Source: Hesseltinella vesiculosa
Taxonomy: Eukaryota; Mucoromycota; Mucoromycetes; Mucorales; Cunninghamellaceae
Assembly: GCA_002104935.1 (NCBI GenBank)
Contig: MCGT01000052.1
Location: forward strand, 1 to 64,000
DNA: 64,000 nt
Direction: 5' to 3'
The notes under the pieces: model-generated
Seen by the model: the letters and a program-made list of their open reading frames with translations, nothing else
What the model was told of the DNA's origin: nothing
The model's database searches: none
Program-made: the position numbers and the translations under genes
Shown: in pieces, positions 34,901-46,038 of the stretch
How positions within the stretch are numbered: the first letter of the stretch is position 1
Layout of the letters: every line of letters starts with the position of its first letter

Positions 34901-36225
34901 TGTTCTCTCATTCATTAGTGTTTGAATACTACATTTCGCATCATCAAACCAAGGCTTTTGAATCGGTATTTGGCGGCGTGACCTGTTTACCTGGCTGCTT
35001 TTGTATGTATCGGATCAAGGCACCCAAGGGCCCCAACGGCTATTGGGTCCCGATCATGGCCAACCCCGACATTGTTGAACGCTATTCCGAAAACGTTGTC
35101 GACACCCTGCATAAGAAGAACTTGCTCCTCCTTGGTGAAGATCGCTACCTGTCCACCCTGATGCTCAAAACATTCCCCCATCGCAAAATGATGTTTGTAC
35201 CCCAGGCTGTGTAAGTCCCACACAAAAAAAAAAAAAAAAAAAGAAAAGAGACTGATCCATCAGTGTTTTTTTTTTCTTCTTGCTATTGATACAGGTGTAA
35301 AACGGTGGTACCAGATACCTTTTCGGTGCTACTTTCACAGCGCCGGCGATGGATCAACTCAACAGTACACAACCTAATGGAGCTGTTGTTTGTCAACGAT
35401 CTGTGCGGTACATTTTGCTTCTCAATGCAGTTTGTGGTGTTTATGGACCTGGTGGGCACCCTTGCTCTCCCTGCTGCCATCTCGTTTACGCTTTACCTGA
35501 TCATTCGCGCCCTGATGGGCTACCCCTCAGTCATCTCCTTGATCCTGTTGGCATTGATCCTGGGTCTGCCAGGTGTGCTGATTGTCATGACGAGCCGGAA
35601 GGTGATCTACGTGTGCTGGATGCTGTTGTACCTCTGCAGTCTGCCTGTGTGGAACTTTGTGCTGCCGATGTATGCGTTCTGGCACTTTGACGATTTCTCC
35701 TGGGGCGACACACGCAAGGTTGAAGGCGAAGCCAAGGGTGAAAACCATGGCGACAAAGACGGTGAGTTCGACTCGAGCGCCTTTGTCATGAAGCGTTGGT
35801 TTGAATTCGAACGCGAGCGTCGCATCAAGATTGCACAGGACCAAGGCTTGCCCATACCAACCTTTGCCGACCCTGCACGCTTGCCGTCATCATCGATCCG
35901 CGATTCGCTTTACTTGTTGCACAGCCGCCCCAGCTCCTACTTTAGTGAAATGGACGCCCCTCTGACACAACATGCTGTGCCTCCAGCCGGCTTGATGATG
36001 CAAACCCAACTCGACAATTATCTGACACATGGGCCGCAATCTGTCGCCTCCTCGCCTTCGTATCAACGCACTCCCTCTCCGCCATCCAATGCCAGCGGTA
36101 GAAGCAGCAATCACAGTCGCCACCAGCTCCATGATGACCTCATGCCTGGTGATTCGATCGAGCAAGTGCCATTGGATGAGTTGAAATCCTTGTCGCCTTC
36201 CTCATCAGAGGCTGCCTCTCGCTAA
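31994..36225 (+). CDS. CHS3: Class IV chitin synthase (CHS3 type)
   Basis: Six exons, 31994-32456, 32533-33127, 33199-33855, 33944-34845, 34919-35210 and 35295-36225, give 1279 residues with intact phases. It makes chitin from UDP-GlcNAc at the plasma membrane or chitosomes. Order: a basic, disordered N-terminus with an acidic run ([11 protein letters not shown]); membrane segments near residues 140 and 180 ([18 protein letters not shown]); a large extracytoplasmic loop; a strong membrane segment ([20 protein letters not shown]); a Ser/Pro-rich linker; then the GT2 catalytic core with [42 protein letters not shown] (DxD-type), [11 protein letters not shown] and [12 protein letters not shown] (the QxxRW motif). 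C-terminal membrane helices follow ([52 protein letters not shown]). There is no myosin motor domain, which excludes classes V/VII. The open frame extends upstream from the chosen ATG, but the upstream residues are low-complexity and lie in the promoter. Confidence 0.95.
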
Positions 36226-36594
36226 AGCCAATCCCTCCCATTTCATTTCTTTTCCTTTTCATTCAATCAAGCATATCATCCACTTCCTTCCAATGTTGTA
36301 CATATCTTCCTTCAAACGCACTGTAGTTTATTCTTTTTTTCCTTTATTTTTTTTCAGATAGAAAAATATCATAAAACGCATCCGCAAAAGGCGGGTGAAC
36401 AGACTCTTCCATGCGTTTGGTATGCTGACATGTCGAATGGCAGGGTTATGACCAGGAATATACCGTATGGCTATGGTGACCAAAAGTGATGTATCCGCAT
36501 GACCTGGATAGATGGTTGCTAAACTGAAATACTGCTAGGTTTGGTTTGGATATGGTTTGGTTTATTTGTTTGCTTGCTTGCTAGGATTTAGGAT

Positions 36595-37232
36595 TTAGGA
36601 TTTAGGGTTGACGGCGCCTTTTTTTTTCACCGCCTCTGGCACCTTTTTCACTGGGATTTTCAATGACATAGAAGGAGGGGCTATTTTGATTGCCGGAGGC
36701 CAAAGCTGTTCAGCATGCTTTTTTAAACCAGCAGAGAATGAGTTCGGGCCACGTCCGTCACCCATCCTCATCTTCTGTACAACCGGTTGGTACGCACACC
36801 CTCTATATGAACAATCGTCAATGCGAGTCTCAAGAGCAGCCGATAAAAGACTCGCAGCATGTTTTTCCCCTAAAGGATAGGATGATGTGACAGCCTTACA
36901 TTTGACTGTTTAGAAATGACAATGACTCATGACGGCGTGGATGGAGACGCGTATGGTAATGTAGCCCTAGTTCTCACCGATTCAAGAATGCGCATGACGT
37001 CCAGCCTCCGATCTTGTACTTTGCCGATCTCATGCCGCAAAAAATGCTGCTGATCCAAGATTTTCAATTGTTACACGGCAGCCACTCTAACCTATTGTCA
37101 ATAGGCAACCTTACCCCGGCAGCCACCTCCTACCTGAACAAATGTTGCTGATGCACCTGGCAAACTAATTGACACAGGGGAATGTCACTTCGTCGCCATC
37201 TTGCTCAATCCCTCATCTCCGTCCAACGCCAT
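36595..37232 (-). pseudogene. Unrecognised 3-exon gene with an in-frame TGA
   Basis: Exons 37134-37232, 36978-37049 and 36595-36894 (minus strand) join in phase 0 through GT-AG introns of 84 and 83 nt, giving 156 codons plus stop. The starting peptide is MALDGDEGLSKMATK, codon 16 is TGA (37185-37187), and the frame then continues open for 140 codons (SISLPGASATFVQ, QHFLRHEIGKVQDRRLDVMR, EKHAASLLSAALETR) to TAA at 36595. The splice sites and conserved phase argue this is or was a gene. The TGA could be a recent nonsense mutation (a TGG-to-TGA change fits), a sequencing error, or hidden in a 24-nt GT-AG segment that would be unusually short for an intron. No family recognised. The stop lies in a short (ttaggat)-like tandem tract. 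Confidence 0.5.
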
Positions 37233-39434
37233 AGATGAAAGCAGTAATCCCTACGAATTGCTGATCTCAAAAAAAAATGGAACCAGTGCTGCTGAGCGAG
37301 CACAATACCACCAACCCTGCTCAATGACCACAGTCAATCAACCTCGGCGTCTTTATGTTTTTTCTCATCATAGTACTGTATTTTCATTCCTTCTCTGCAA
37401 TAAATTGTTATAGATTTAATCCAAAAAAAAAAAAGCATGTAAAGACAAAGATGTCATGTCTCCGTAGCAATAAAATGGCATCATCATTGCCTGCCGGTTA
37501 GTTTTTTATTGTTATAAATTACGTTTTAGCTTCATTCCTTAAATTCTTATAAAACTCTGCTTTTATTATTTATATTGTACTTGTGAAATAGGAGAAACTG
37601 TGTTGTTTGGACATTGTAGTATGGTAACAAAAAAAAAAAAAAAAAAAAGGAGACGGGGAAATAGTGTGTGCTGGCATGCATTAGGCTGTGAATCCATGTC
37701 ATCCTACTTTTCCACTTGCAATGGATTTCAAAGAAGTGTTCCATTTGCTACTTGCATAGGAGCTGAGAAGCGTTGTAAAAAAAAAAAGTGTGCCTATTTT
37801 TTTAGGACGTCCCTGCACGTTGCCATAGTTTCGATAAAAAACATCCCGCTTCGTTTTGCCACCCCACATGAACAGATGCCGTCATTTTTGATTTTCAAAA
37901 CGAGATGACAACATTGCCGCCCACGTCGATAAACGCCCAGCAGACGATTCACGCTTCCTAGGGAGCATTGGCAATAAAAGCGTGTGGGAATGCATGAATT
38001 GAAAGCTTGAATGAGAAAACTCCTGAAGATGGTCCCTCAAGGTGTGGCATTTGAATGAAAAAAAAAAAAATGAGGTTGAGCTTAAATGTTTACGGCCACT
38101 ATGGAAATGGGGCAAGAGAGGCAAAACAATTTTTTAGGGAGGAACGGAGAAGTTTCATCGGCCGAGAAACACAATGGAATGATATCAATAAAGGAGAAGA
38201 CATCCATGTGAGGAGGAAAGGTGGAGAGAAAGAGGCATAAAAAAAAATAGGAGATGTAGCATCACAGTGTAGATCCCGCCCGCGTCGCAATACTGTTTTT
38301 TTTTTTTTTTCGCAGGATAAACAAAAATGCACTGTGGTCCCTACTCAATGTAAGTCTTCCTTTTTTTTTTTTATTTACAGGTGCAAAAAAAAAGATCATA
38401 GCTGAAGAAGCTGCGGCTGCCCCTTGTTTTTAATAGTGCCTCCTTACGTTGGAAATGACTATGAAATAAAATAGTCTTGGGCTAATTCAAATGACCTTGT
38501 TTTAAAAGTAACCGAGCCAAGGTAGAAAAAAAAAGTGTGCTTATGCAAAAACAAGGTTGTTTCATGTTCTCGGTTGTCAAATGGCAACCCCAACCAGGCG
38601 GAGATTCAATGTCATTCATGCAAAGTGACAAGAACGGGGAGTCTCGAAAAAAAAAACCTGTCAAGGAGGTCAAAAAGGAGAAAGGGATCCTCGTAAAAAG
38701 AGTGGTAAATTCCAAACATGAACCTTTTTTTTATTATGAAACTCCTATAATGGTTGTTTTTGTTGAAGGGCGATCCCTTTTTTTTTAAAAAAAAAAAAGG
38801 GGGAGGCCATGTAATTTTCAATGGAATAGGCAAGTGGGGGACCAGCTCGGCCAATCAGATGATGCCTCGAGACAAAATGGGTCTTTTGTTCTTGTTCTGT
38901 GTGTTGAAGGCGTTCCCGTAAAAAGGAACGATGCGATCATTGGCGAACATGTGGATATTCAGAAAGCAAGTACGAAGAAAAAAGGGTTGCTTTTTTCTTA
39001 AATTTCTTTTTTACAAACCGGATCGAATCTCAATAAAAAACCGACCGGGTCTTGCTACCTTTTTTGCCTCTTTCTTTTCTGGCTCTTTCTCTGTTTTATT
39101 ATTTTTTCTTCTTCTTCTTCATTTTCCTTTATCCTTGACTTTTTTTTAAAAAACACGTTTTTTTTTTTTGATCGACGATAAGAAAAGAAAAAAAAAAAAC
39201 GTTGCCACACCCTTTTTTTTTGTGTGTCGATCTTTGTTCTCTTAAACGCTTGTCATTTTACCAAAGAGGTAAAACTATTTTCCAGAAAAAAAGTTGATCA
39301 TTATTTTTCCCTGCAAGATTGTTTATTCCCTTTCGCTTATTAAAAAAAACCTCCCAATTCCTAGGCTCACCTTTTTTTTTTTTTGATCACCTCTTCTCCC
39401 GTAGCCATTCATCCCTCATAGACCTTCATTTTAA
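37233..39434. other. 2.2-kb gene-free region upstream of the proton-pump gene
   Basis: No supported gene. There are many A and T runs of 9-20 nt (about 37628-37648, 38057-38070, 38297-38311, 38782-38801, 39160-39170, 39370-39385). The last few hundred bases are CT-rich and T-rich, typical of a strong fungal promoter with a pyrimidine-rich leader just before the start. Confidence 0.5.
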
Positions 39435-42319
39435 ATGACAGCCGATCAAAACGATAAAAAGTTGGTCGACAGTCAGCCGGTGGAATTTGAGAAGCATGAC
39501 CATGTGGAGCATCAAGATGATATACCACCCGAGCTGGAGGCGCTGCTGCATACAGAACCCTTAGCAGGGTTGACAAGCAGTGAGGTGGCCGAGCGCACGG
39601 AACAATTTGGTCTGAATGAGCTGCCAGAACGCAGAACAAATCCATTCGTGAAATTCTTGTTGTACTTTACTGGGCCCATCTCTTACCTGATTGAGATTTC
39701 CTGTATCATTGCTGCGGTGGTGGGTGACTGGATTGATTTTGGGATTATTTTGGCGTTGTTGCTGATCAATGCCATCATTGGTTACATTGAAGAAGCCAAG
39801 GCCGAGTCGGCTTTGGATGCGCTGCGCCAGACGCTGGCCTTGAAGACCCGGTGTTTCCGTGATAGCAAGCTAATAGAAGTCGAGGTCAAGGACCTGGTGC
39901 CCGGCGACATCATTGTGCTGCGCATTGGTGACATTATTCCGGCGGACGCCCGGCTGCTGGGCCTTGGTGTGAATGGTGAAATCAACGAAACCGAGCTGCA
40001 GATCGATCAATCGGCGCTGACGGGTGAATCGTTGCCGGTGTCCAAGAGAAAGGGCGACACGGTGTACTCGTCGTCGATTGTCAAGCAAGGCCAGCAGCTG
40101 GCGGTGGTGACCAAGACGGGGGCCAACACGTTTATTGGGCGCGCCGCCAACCTGATTGCCATCACGTCGGAAGAAGGCCACTTTCAAAAGATCATTGCCA
40201 AGATTGGGAATGTGCTGATCTGGTCGACGGTGGTGCTGGTGTTGATTGTGTTTGTGTACCAGATGGTGCATTTCCGGGGCACGGAGCAAGGCAACTGGAA
40301 GAACGTGCTGGAAAACTGCCTGGTGTTGACGGTGGCGGCCATTCCGGTGGGCTTGCCCACGGTGATGTCGGTGACCATGGCGGTGGGGGCCAAGCAGCTG
40401 GCGGCCAAGCAAGTGATTGTCAAGCGTCTGACGGCTGTCGAAGAACTGGCGTCGGTGTCGGTGCTGTGTAGTGACAAGACCGGTACGTTGACGCTGAACG
40501 AGCTCACCTTTGACGAGCCCTGGTTGGACAAGGACTACAGCAAGGACGACATTCTGCTGTATTCCTACATGGCGGCTGAACAAGGGGCCAATGATCCGAT
40601 TGAATCCGCTGTGCGCAAGGCGGCCGAGTCGACGCTGGATGTGCTCAAGACCCGGCCTTCCGGCAGCTTGGGCGTGCCCGGCTACAAGGTGACCCAGTTC
40701 CAGCCCTTCAACCCTGTGACCAAGATGACGCAAGCAACGATCCTGAACACCGAGACCAACCAATCGTTCCGTGTGGCCAAGGGTGCGCCCCAGGTCATCT
40801 GCAAGCTGGTGGGTGGCCATGACGATGCGGTGCGTGCCGTCAACAGCCTGGCCCGTCGTGGTCTTCGTGCGTTGGGTGTTGCGCGAACTGTGGATGATGC
40901 CATGGAGCAGTTTGAAATGGTCGGCATGATTTCGTTGCTGGATCCCCCTCGCCCCGACTCGGCCGAGACGATCCGCGCATGCAATGAGCTTGGGGTGGAT
41001 GTCAAGATGATCACGGGTGACCAAATGATCATTGCCAAGGAAGTCGCTGCGCGTTTGGGCATGGGCCGGGTGATTTTGGATGCCAATCATCTTGTCGATC
41101 CGTCCAAGTCGGAAGAAGAAGTGACGGAGCACTGTCAACGAGCGGATGGGTTTGCCCAGGTGATTCCCGAGCACAAGTACCGGGTGGTTGAACTGCTGCA
41201 GAACAAGGGCTTGCTGGTGGGCATGACCGGGGATGGTGTGAATGATGCCCCGGCATTGAAGAAGGCTGATGTGGGTATCGCTGTAGAAGGCTGTACGGAT
41301 GCTGCTCGCTCGGCTGCCGACATTGTGTTGCTTGCGCCTGGCTTGTCGACGATTGTGGATGGCGTGATCACCTCTCGTGCTATTTTCCAGCGTCTGCGCT
41401 CCTATGCTTTGTACCGTATTACTTCGACCATTCACTTTTTGTTGTTTATGTTCATCATTACTTTGGTGGAAGACTGGCAAATGCCTGCTGTGCTCCTGAT
41501 CATGATTTGTGTCTTGGTAAGTGCGCAAGAAAAAGCATTTTTTTTTCTCACCGCTCTTTTTTTTTTTTTTATCGAAGAACGATGCTGCAACGCTTGTGAT
41601 TTCTGTCGACAATACCGAGATCTCTGAACGGCCAGACAAGTGGCGCATTGGCCAACTACTGACGCTGTCGGTTGTTCTTGCTGTGTTGTTGGCTGCCTTG
41701 TCCTTTGGTCACTTTTATGTCGCTCGCGATGTGTTTAATGTCACGGACAATGAGCTGCATTCCATCATGTATCTTCACATCTCGTCCGGTAAGTGCTTGG
41801 AAAGAAAAGCAACTTGGCTCACGTTTGTCCTTTAGCTCCTCACTTTGTGATCTTCTCCACGCGAGTGCCTGGATTCTGGTGGGAAAACATGCCTCACTGG
41901 ATCTTTGCCTTGTGTATCATTGGCACTCAAATTGTCGCCTTGTTCATGTCAGTCTATGGTGTGTTTGGTGAACGGGAAGGCGTAGCTCCCTGTGGTTATG
42001 GATGGGGTCTGTCGGTGCTTGGTGTGTCCTTGGTCTTCTTCATGATCTTGGATGTCGTCAAGGTGTATATCTTCCGTGTATGGAACTTTGAGCTGACAGC
42101 CAAGATGGTGCCTGTCAAGTCGCGCCGCGAAAAGCTTGCGAATAGAAAATTGGATGATGCCAAGCATGACCGTGTACAACAATCCTGGAACAAGGTTTCC
42201 AAGTAAGTTCATTCGTAGAAAAAAAAAAAAAAAAAAGCGGCCTAAACACTGATGTCACTTCTTATAGACTTTCCACTGCCTACGACATTGTGGCGGCCTT
42301 TCAAAGTGAAAAGCAATAA
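39435..42319 (+). CDS. PMA1: Plasma-membrane H+-ATPase (P-type IIIA)
   Basis: Exons 39435-41516, 41578-41788, 41836-42202 and 42268-42319 give 903 residues. It pumps protons out of the cell, setting membrane potential and cytosolic pH. Visible P-type landmarks are the actuator TGES (LTGESLPVSKRKGD), the phosphorylation motif CSDKTGTLT with Asp at about residue 347, the nucleotide-binding motif FRVAKGAPQ, the hinge GMTGDGVNDAPALKKADVG, and the type IIIA PVGLPTVMSVTMAVGA stretch in membrane helix 4. Membrane helices lie at 79-130, 250-320 and in the C-terminal quarter. The C-terminus is short (STAYDIVAAFQSEKQ), like fungal pumps. The long first exon is GC-rich with strong bias to C/G-ending codons, suggesting very high expression. 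The terminal exons are split by three short introns, the third 65 nt with an 18-nt A run. Confidence 0.97.
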
Positions 42320-43610
42320 TCACCTCCCCTCTTGCTGATCCAACTACTCTTTTTACTCTATCTAAAATTTCTCTATTGATTACTTTTTTTTCTCTCGTGT
42401 CCTATGTAGTGTTGCCTAGTCTTTTTCATTTTATCCTGTTTGCAATGTAGATGGGATAGATTTCTGTTTTTGCTACTTCTCTATAGTTTACCCTTTTTTT
42501 TTTAATTTATAAACTTTTTGAAATGACATGTTTGATTCGGTGACACAGCCGCACAAAAAAAAAAAAAGGAGCCCCAGTGGGTGTGACAGCTTCTTTTTGA
42601 TAGATCCTAGGAAAAATGAAAAAGTCTGTGCCCTCGTCCAAAGGGAAAAGGCAAATAAACAAAACGTTGAGCAAAGTCAAAGCTTGTTTTCATTGGGAAA
42701 AAAGGAAAAACGCTCGCTACAAGTTGACATTGAATTTTTTTTTTTGTTTGTGTAAATCTAGAGGGACCCTCATCGTCTTTTTTTTTTTTTTCTTGGTTCT
42801 TTTTGCACAGCAAAAGCTAACACAAATACACCACGTGAAGTATAGTGAAACGGTCCATTGTGTTTGAGAACGCAGGTCTTTCATTTTTTTTGGGCGAAAG
42901 AGCGCCTCGAAAGGAGGTGAGCACTGACCCCCATCAAAAAAATACAAAAATTGGGGATCCTTGCCTCTATCTATGGAGAATCAAAGAGAAATCGTTTGAT
43001 AACCAAAAAAAAATAGATACGGTTCTTTTTTTTGGGGGACTTGGTGACGATTTCAAACAACCTCATTTTCTTCACATGGTCTCATATTTTGTATTGAAAG
43101 GATGCATTCCATTTTGGGGTGCAGCCTTGTGTCATCCGTTTTTGAGACTCCGGCCCAAAGCACTGGCCAGAGCTCTGGAGCACTGACCATTTTGGTGATC
43201 ATATGAAAATCCAAGGATGACACAAGTTTGTTGGAAAAACTTGCAAAGATAAAAAAATATGGGGGGATGTTGAAGTTGTCAGTTTTTTTTTTTTTTTTTG
43301 ATCTCCAGAACGCGAGAGGCGAAAAGGAAATGGAAAAGGTGCAAAAGCGGGAGCACACCTTTTTTCACATGAAGTGTCATTGAATATAAATAAAATGTTT
43401 ATCTTTCTTTTTTACTTTCTTTTTTTTTTTGCTTCATCCTCCCTAAAAAAAAATTTAAGCCTTCAGCTTTGTTAGCTTTTTTAAGCGTGAGTAAATCATA
43501 GTCCGCCACTCTTTTATTTACACTCCCACCCAAAAAAAGTTCCTTTTCTCTTTTTCTTTCGTTTTATTTTCTTTATCTACTCGTTTTCTATCAGCCTATC
43601 GACGGAAACC
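42320..43610. other. Intergenic, no gene; long T-rich leader of next gene
   Basis: About 1.3 kb with the 3' region of the proton-pump gene and T/A runs; no supported coding sequence. The last 100 bp are pyrimidine-rich leader of the perilipin gene. Confidence 0.5.
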
Positions 43611-45002
43611 ATGGCCAAACATCATCACCACCATCAACGCCATCACCATGAGAATGGTAAGTGCCCGTCGCGATAACAAAGAGGACAAGCCAAAAAGGAG
43701 GGAGGATAAAATAGAAAACGAGGAAGCGATGGCGCACAACAAAACTGACGACTTTTTATCTTTTTATTAGGCAATGGCCATGTTAAACACAAGGAAACCA
43801 ATGGCCAGGCCAACGGCCAAGCCAATGGCCAAGCCGTCAAAGAAGAAGCCGTGGACAACAAACAAAAAGCTCAATTTGTCTCACGTGTGACATCCTTGCC
43901 TGTGGTGCTGGACAGTGTGTCAACTGTCACTCAGCTGGCCAATAAGACCAGTCTGGGCCGCTTTGCCTTTGCCAAGGCCAACGAAACCCTGACCTCGGTC
44001 TCCAACTACACCACCAGCCACCAGCCCGCTTACATCCAGTCTTATTATGAATCCTACGTTCAACCCCACGTGGAAAAGGCCGACCAGCTCGGCTGCCGAT
44101 CCTTGGACCTGCTCCAGTCCCGCTTCCCTGCCGTCAATGAATCCCCTGCCAAATGGGTCGAGGCTGTGCGTCAACCCTCTTCGCAAGTCATTGATGGGGT
44201 CAAGGGCCGCATCGACACCACCGTCACCTCCACCCTCACCACCGTCCGAGCCCCAGCCACCTATGCCAACAAGCAACTCACCTCGGTTGTCGACAATGTC
44301 GAAGCCCTGGTCGACCGCTATCTCCCTCCTACCGCCGACAAGGAAGCTCCTCAGGAACAAGACCAAGTCAACCAAATCTACCGTGCCTATGGTGTCTTGT
44401 TCGGTGCCACCAACCGCTTGTCCACCCGCGTCACCGACCAAATCAAAACCACCGCCTCGCAAGTGCCCCGCTCGCGCGAAGAGCTGACCCAAAACACCTC
44501 GGCCTTGGTCCAAACCGCCACCACCAACCTGCAGTCGCTCCAAACCGCCGTTGCCTCCCAGCTGACCGTCTACGCTCAAGCCACCTCCGCCAAGCTGCCT
44601 CCTGCTGTCACCCAACGGGTCCAGCACCTCCATGACCTCACCACCCAGCAAATCAAGACCTTGACCACCCAAGTGTCTACCCAGCTGGACCAGGTTGTCG
44701 CCTATGTCAAGGCCCAGACCCCCCACACCCCCGAATGGCTCAAGGCCCGTGTGCTCTCGCTTGTCGACATTGCCAACAAGCAATTCGAACTCGTCAAGAC
44801 CGAGCTGGCCCGCACCGATGTCGCCTCTGTCGAAAAGTTCAAGAATGTCGCCACTGCCCTTCAACAACAAGTCCTGCCTGTCTTGCAAACCATCCAATCC
44901 AACCTCACCCACTACTCCCAATTGGCCCGTGAAAAGGCCCAGGCCGATCTCAAGATGCCTTTGGATTTCCTTGGACTCCACCTCCACGCCAAGGCTGCCT
45001 AG
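43611..45002 (+). CDS. Perilipin-like lipid-droplet protein (CAP20/MPL1 type)
   Basis: Exons 43611-43656 and 43771-45002 give 425 residues. The start is MAKHHHHHQRHHHENG, an unusual His-rich N-terminus, followed by a repeated NGQA segment. From residue ~50 the sequence matches the perilipin fold pattern: FVSRVTSLPVVLDSVSTVTQ, then ETLTSVSNYT, then YVQPHVEKADQLGCRSLDLL ending in RFPAVNE. The region after ~120 is long amphipathic helix rich in Thr/Gln/Val with few aromatics, as in 11-mer-repeat lipid-droplet binders, and the last exon ends LDFLGLHLHAKAA. Proteins of this family coat storage lipid droplets and protect triacylglycerol from lipases. Codon use is very GC-biased (ACC, GTC, AAG), indicating high expression. 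There is no transmembrane segment. Family assignment is by pattern, so moderately secure. Confidence 0.75.
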
Positions 45003-45293
45003 ATCAGGGAAACCCAAGTCATTCCATCCCCCCCTCCCCTTCATCCTTTAAAAGAAAAACCATGTTCGTTTGATAGCTAACCCTTTGTCGTGCCATTTTT
45101 TTTTTTTTGACAATCCATTGTCCCTCCATCATTTTAAAAAATAACCCCCTAAATGTATTCTTTAGCCTTCCCTCCCTATTAAAAACCCATGAAAAACCAG
45201 GCTGCCCAAAAACGAGCAAAAAGGGACCATTTTAGTCAATGACGTCTATGATGTAATAAAAGTGGGTCTATGTACAGTGTGTATGGGCTGGTA
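45003..45293. other. Convergent 3' region between perilipin and COX20
   Basis: The two genes end toward each other with about 290 bp between stops. Contains a T-run but no gene. Confidence 0.5.
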
Positions 45294-45848
45294 TCAATCC
45301 TTGCTGGAGGCGGCGGGTTCGTCAATCACCACTTGGATGCCTTTTCGAATCGCTGAAGCTCGAGCTTTGGAGTCGCTTTCCTTGACAATCAATTGAAGTC
45401 GCTCCAATTTCTGTTTACGTTCCATCTGACACAGTTCAAAGTTGATGGCTGACACGCCACAAAACGTCCCTACCGCCCAGTTTGATGACGATTTGATGTT
45501 GCCTGAAATAAAAAAAAAAAATAAAAAAAAAGGTCAGCCTTGGCCACCGCCCAGTCCATTCACTTTACGTTTGGTGATAAATCGCAGAGCAGCAATGCCA
45601 AAACCAGCACCTTTAAAGAACAATATCAGTGTCCATGAAGCTCAAAAAAAAAAAAAGCGGATTTACCAATGCCATATAAAAGCGAGGTACGAGCACATGG
45701 AATCTTGCCAATGTCTTTTAATTCTTCCAGTTTGACCGACTATCCAACACAGCCAATGAGCTCATGAACTGGCCACACCATTGCTTACCTTTAATGCATC
45801 AACATAGTCAGCCTTACTATGAACATCGCCTTGGTGATCATTAGACAT
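45294..45848 (-). CDS. COX20: Cytochrome c oxidase assembly protein COX20
   Basis: Four exons on the minus strand, 45789-45848, 45667-45739, 45569-45610 and 45294-45502, give 127 residues. Motifs typical of COX20/FAM36A are ELKDIGKIPCARTSLLYGIG and AGFGIAALRFITKR, then SSNWAVGTFCGVSAINFELC, forming two membrane helices joined by a short charged loop. The tail is charged and ends EPAASSKD. COX20 is an inner-membrane chaperone for the Cox2 subunit of complex IV. Its start lies 190 bp from that of the ATP synthase gamma gene, which is transcribed away from it. The size fits the family (about 110-200 residues). Confidence 0.88.
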
Positions 45849-46038
45849 GGTTCAGGGCGGAAACAAGACTGAAAAAAAAGAAGTCTCCCTCTTCCGCTTT
45901 TTTTTCGGTGTGTGACGGCTTCATCCTAACCGGGGCTTTCACTGGCTGGAGGTCAAAGCTGGAAAAAAAAAAAAAAAGATTTAGGCCAGCCTGGAAATAA
46001 ACACTCTTTTTCTTTTTCCTTTCACAAAGCATTATAGA
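45849..46038. promoter_or_regulatory. Bidirectional promoter, COX20 / ATP synthase gamma
   Basis: Only 190 bp lie between the two start codons. The region has T runs (about 45898-45905) and an A run (about 45962-45976). No named transcription-factor site can be asserted. Confidence 0.6.

Noticed and set aside
36585..36608. ttaggat repeats as an interstitial telomere
   Set aside because: Only about three imperfect copies; too short, and they overlap the end of a coding exon.
39870..41648. 592-codon open frame on the minus strand
   Set aside because: It lies opposite the H+-ATPase exon, whose strong codon bias leaves the antisense frame open; His/Arg-rich composition without a domain.
43920..45044. 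374-codon Gly/Asp-rich frame on the minus strand
   Set aside because: Antisense shadow of the perilipin-like gene, produced by its biased codon use.
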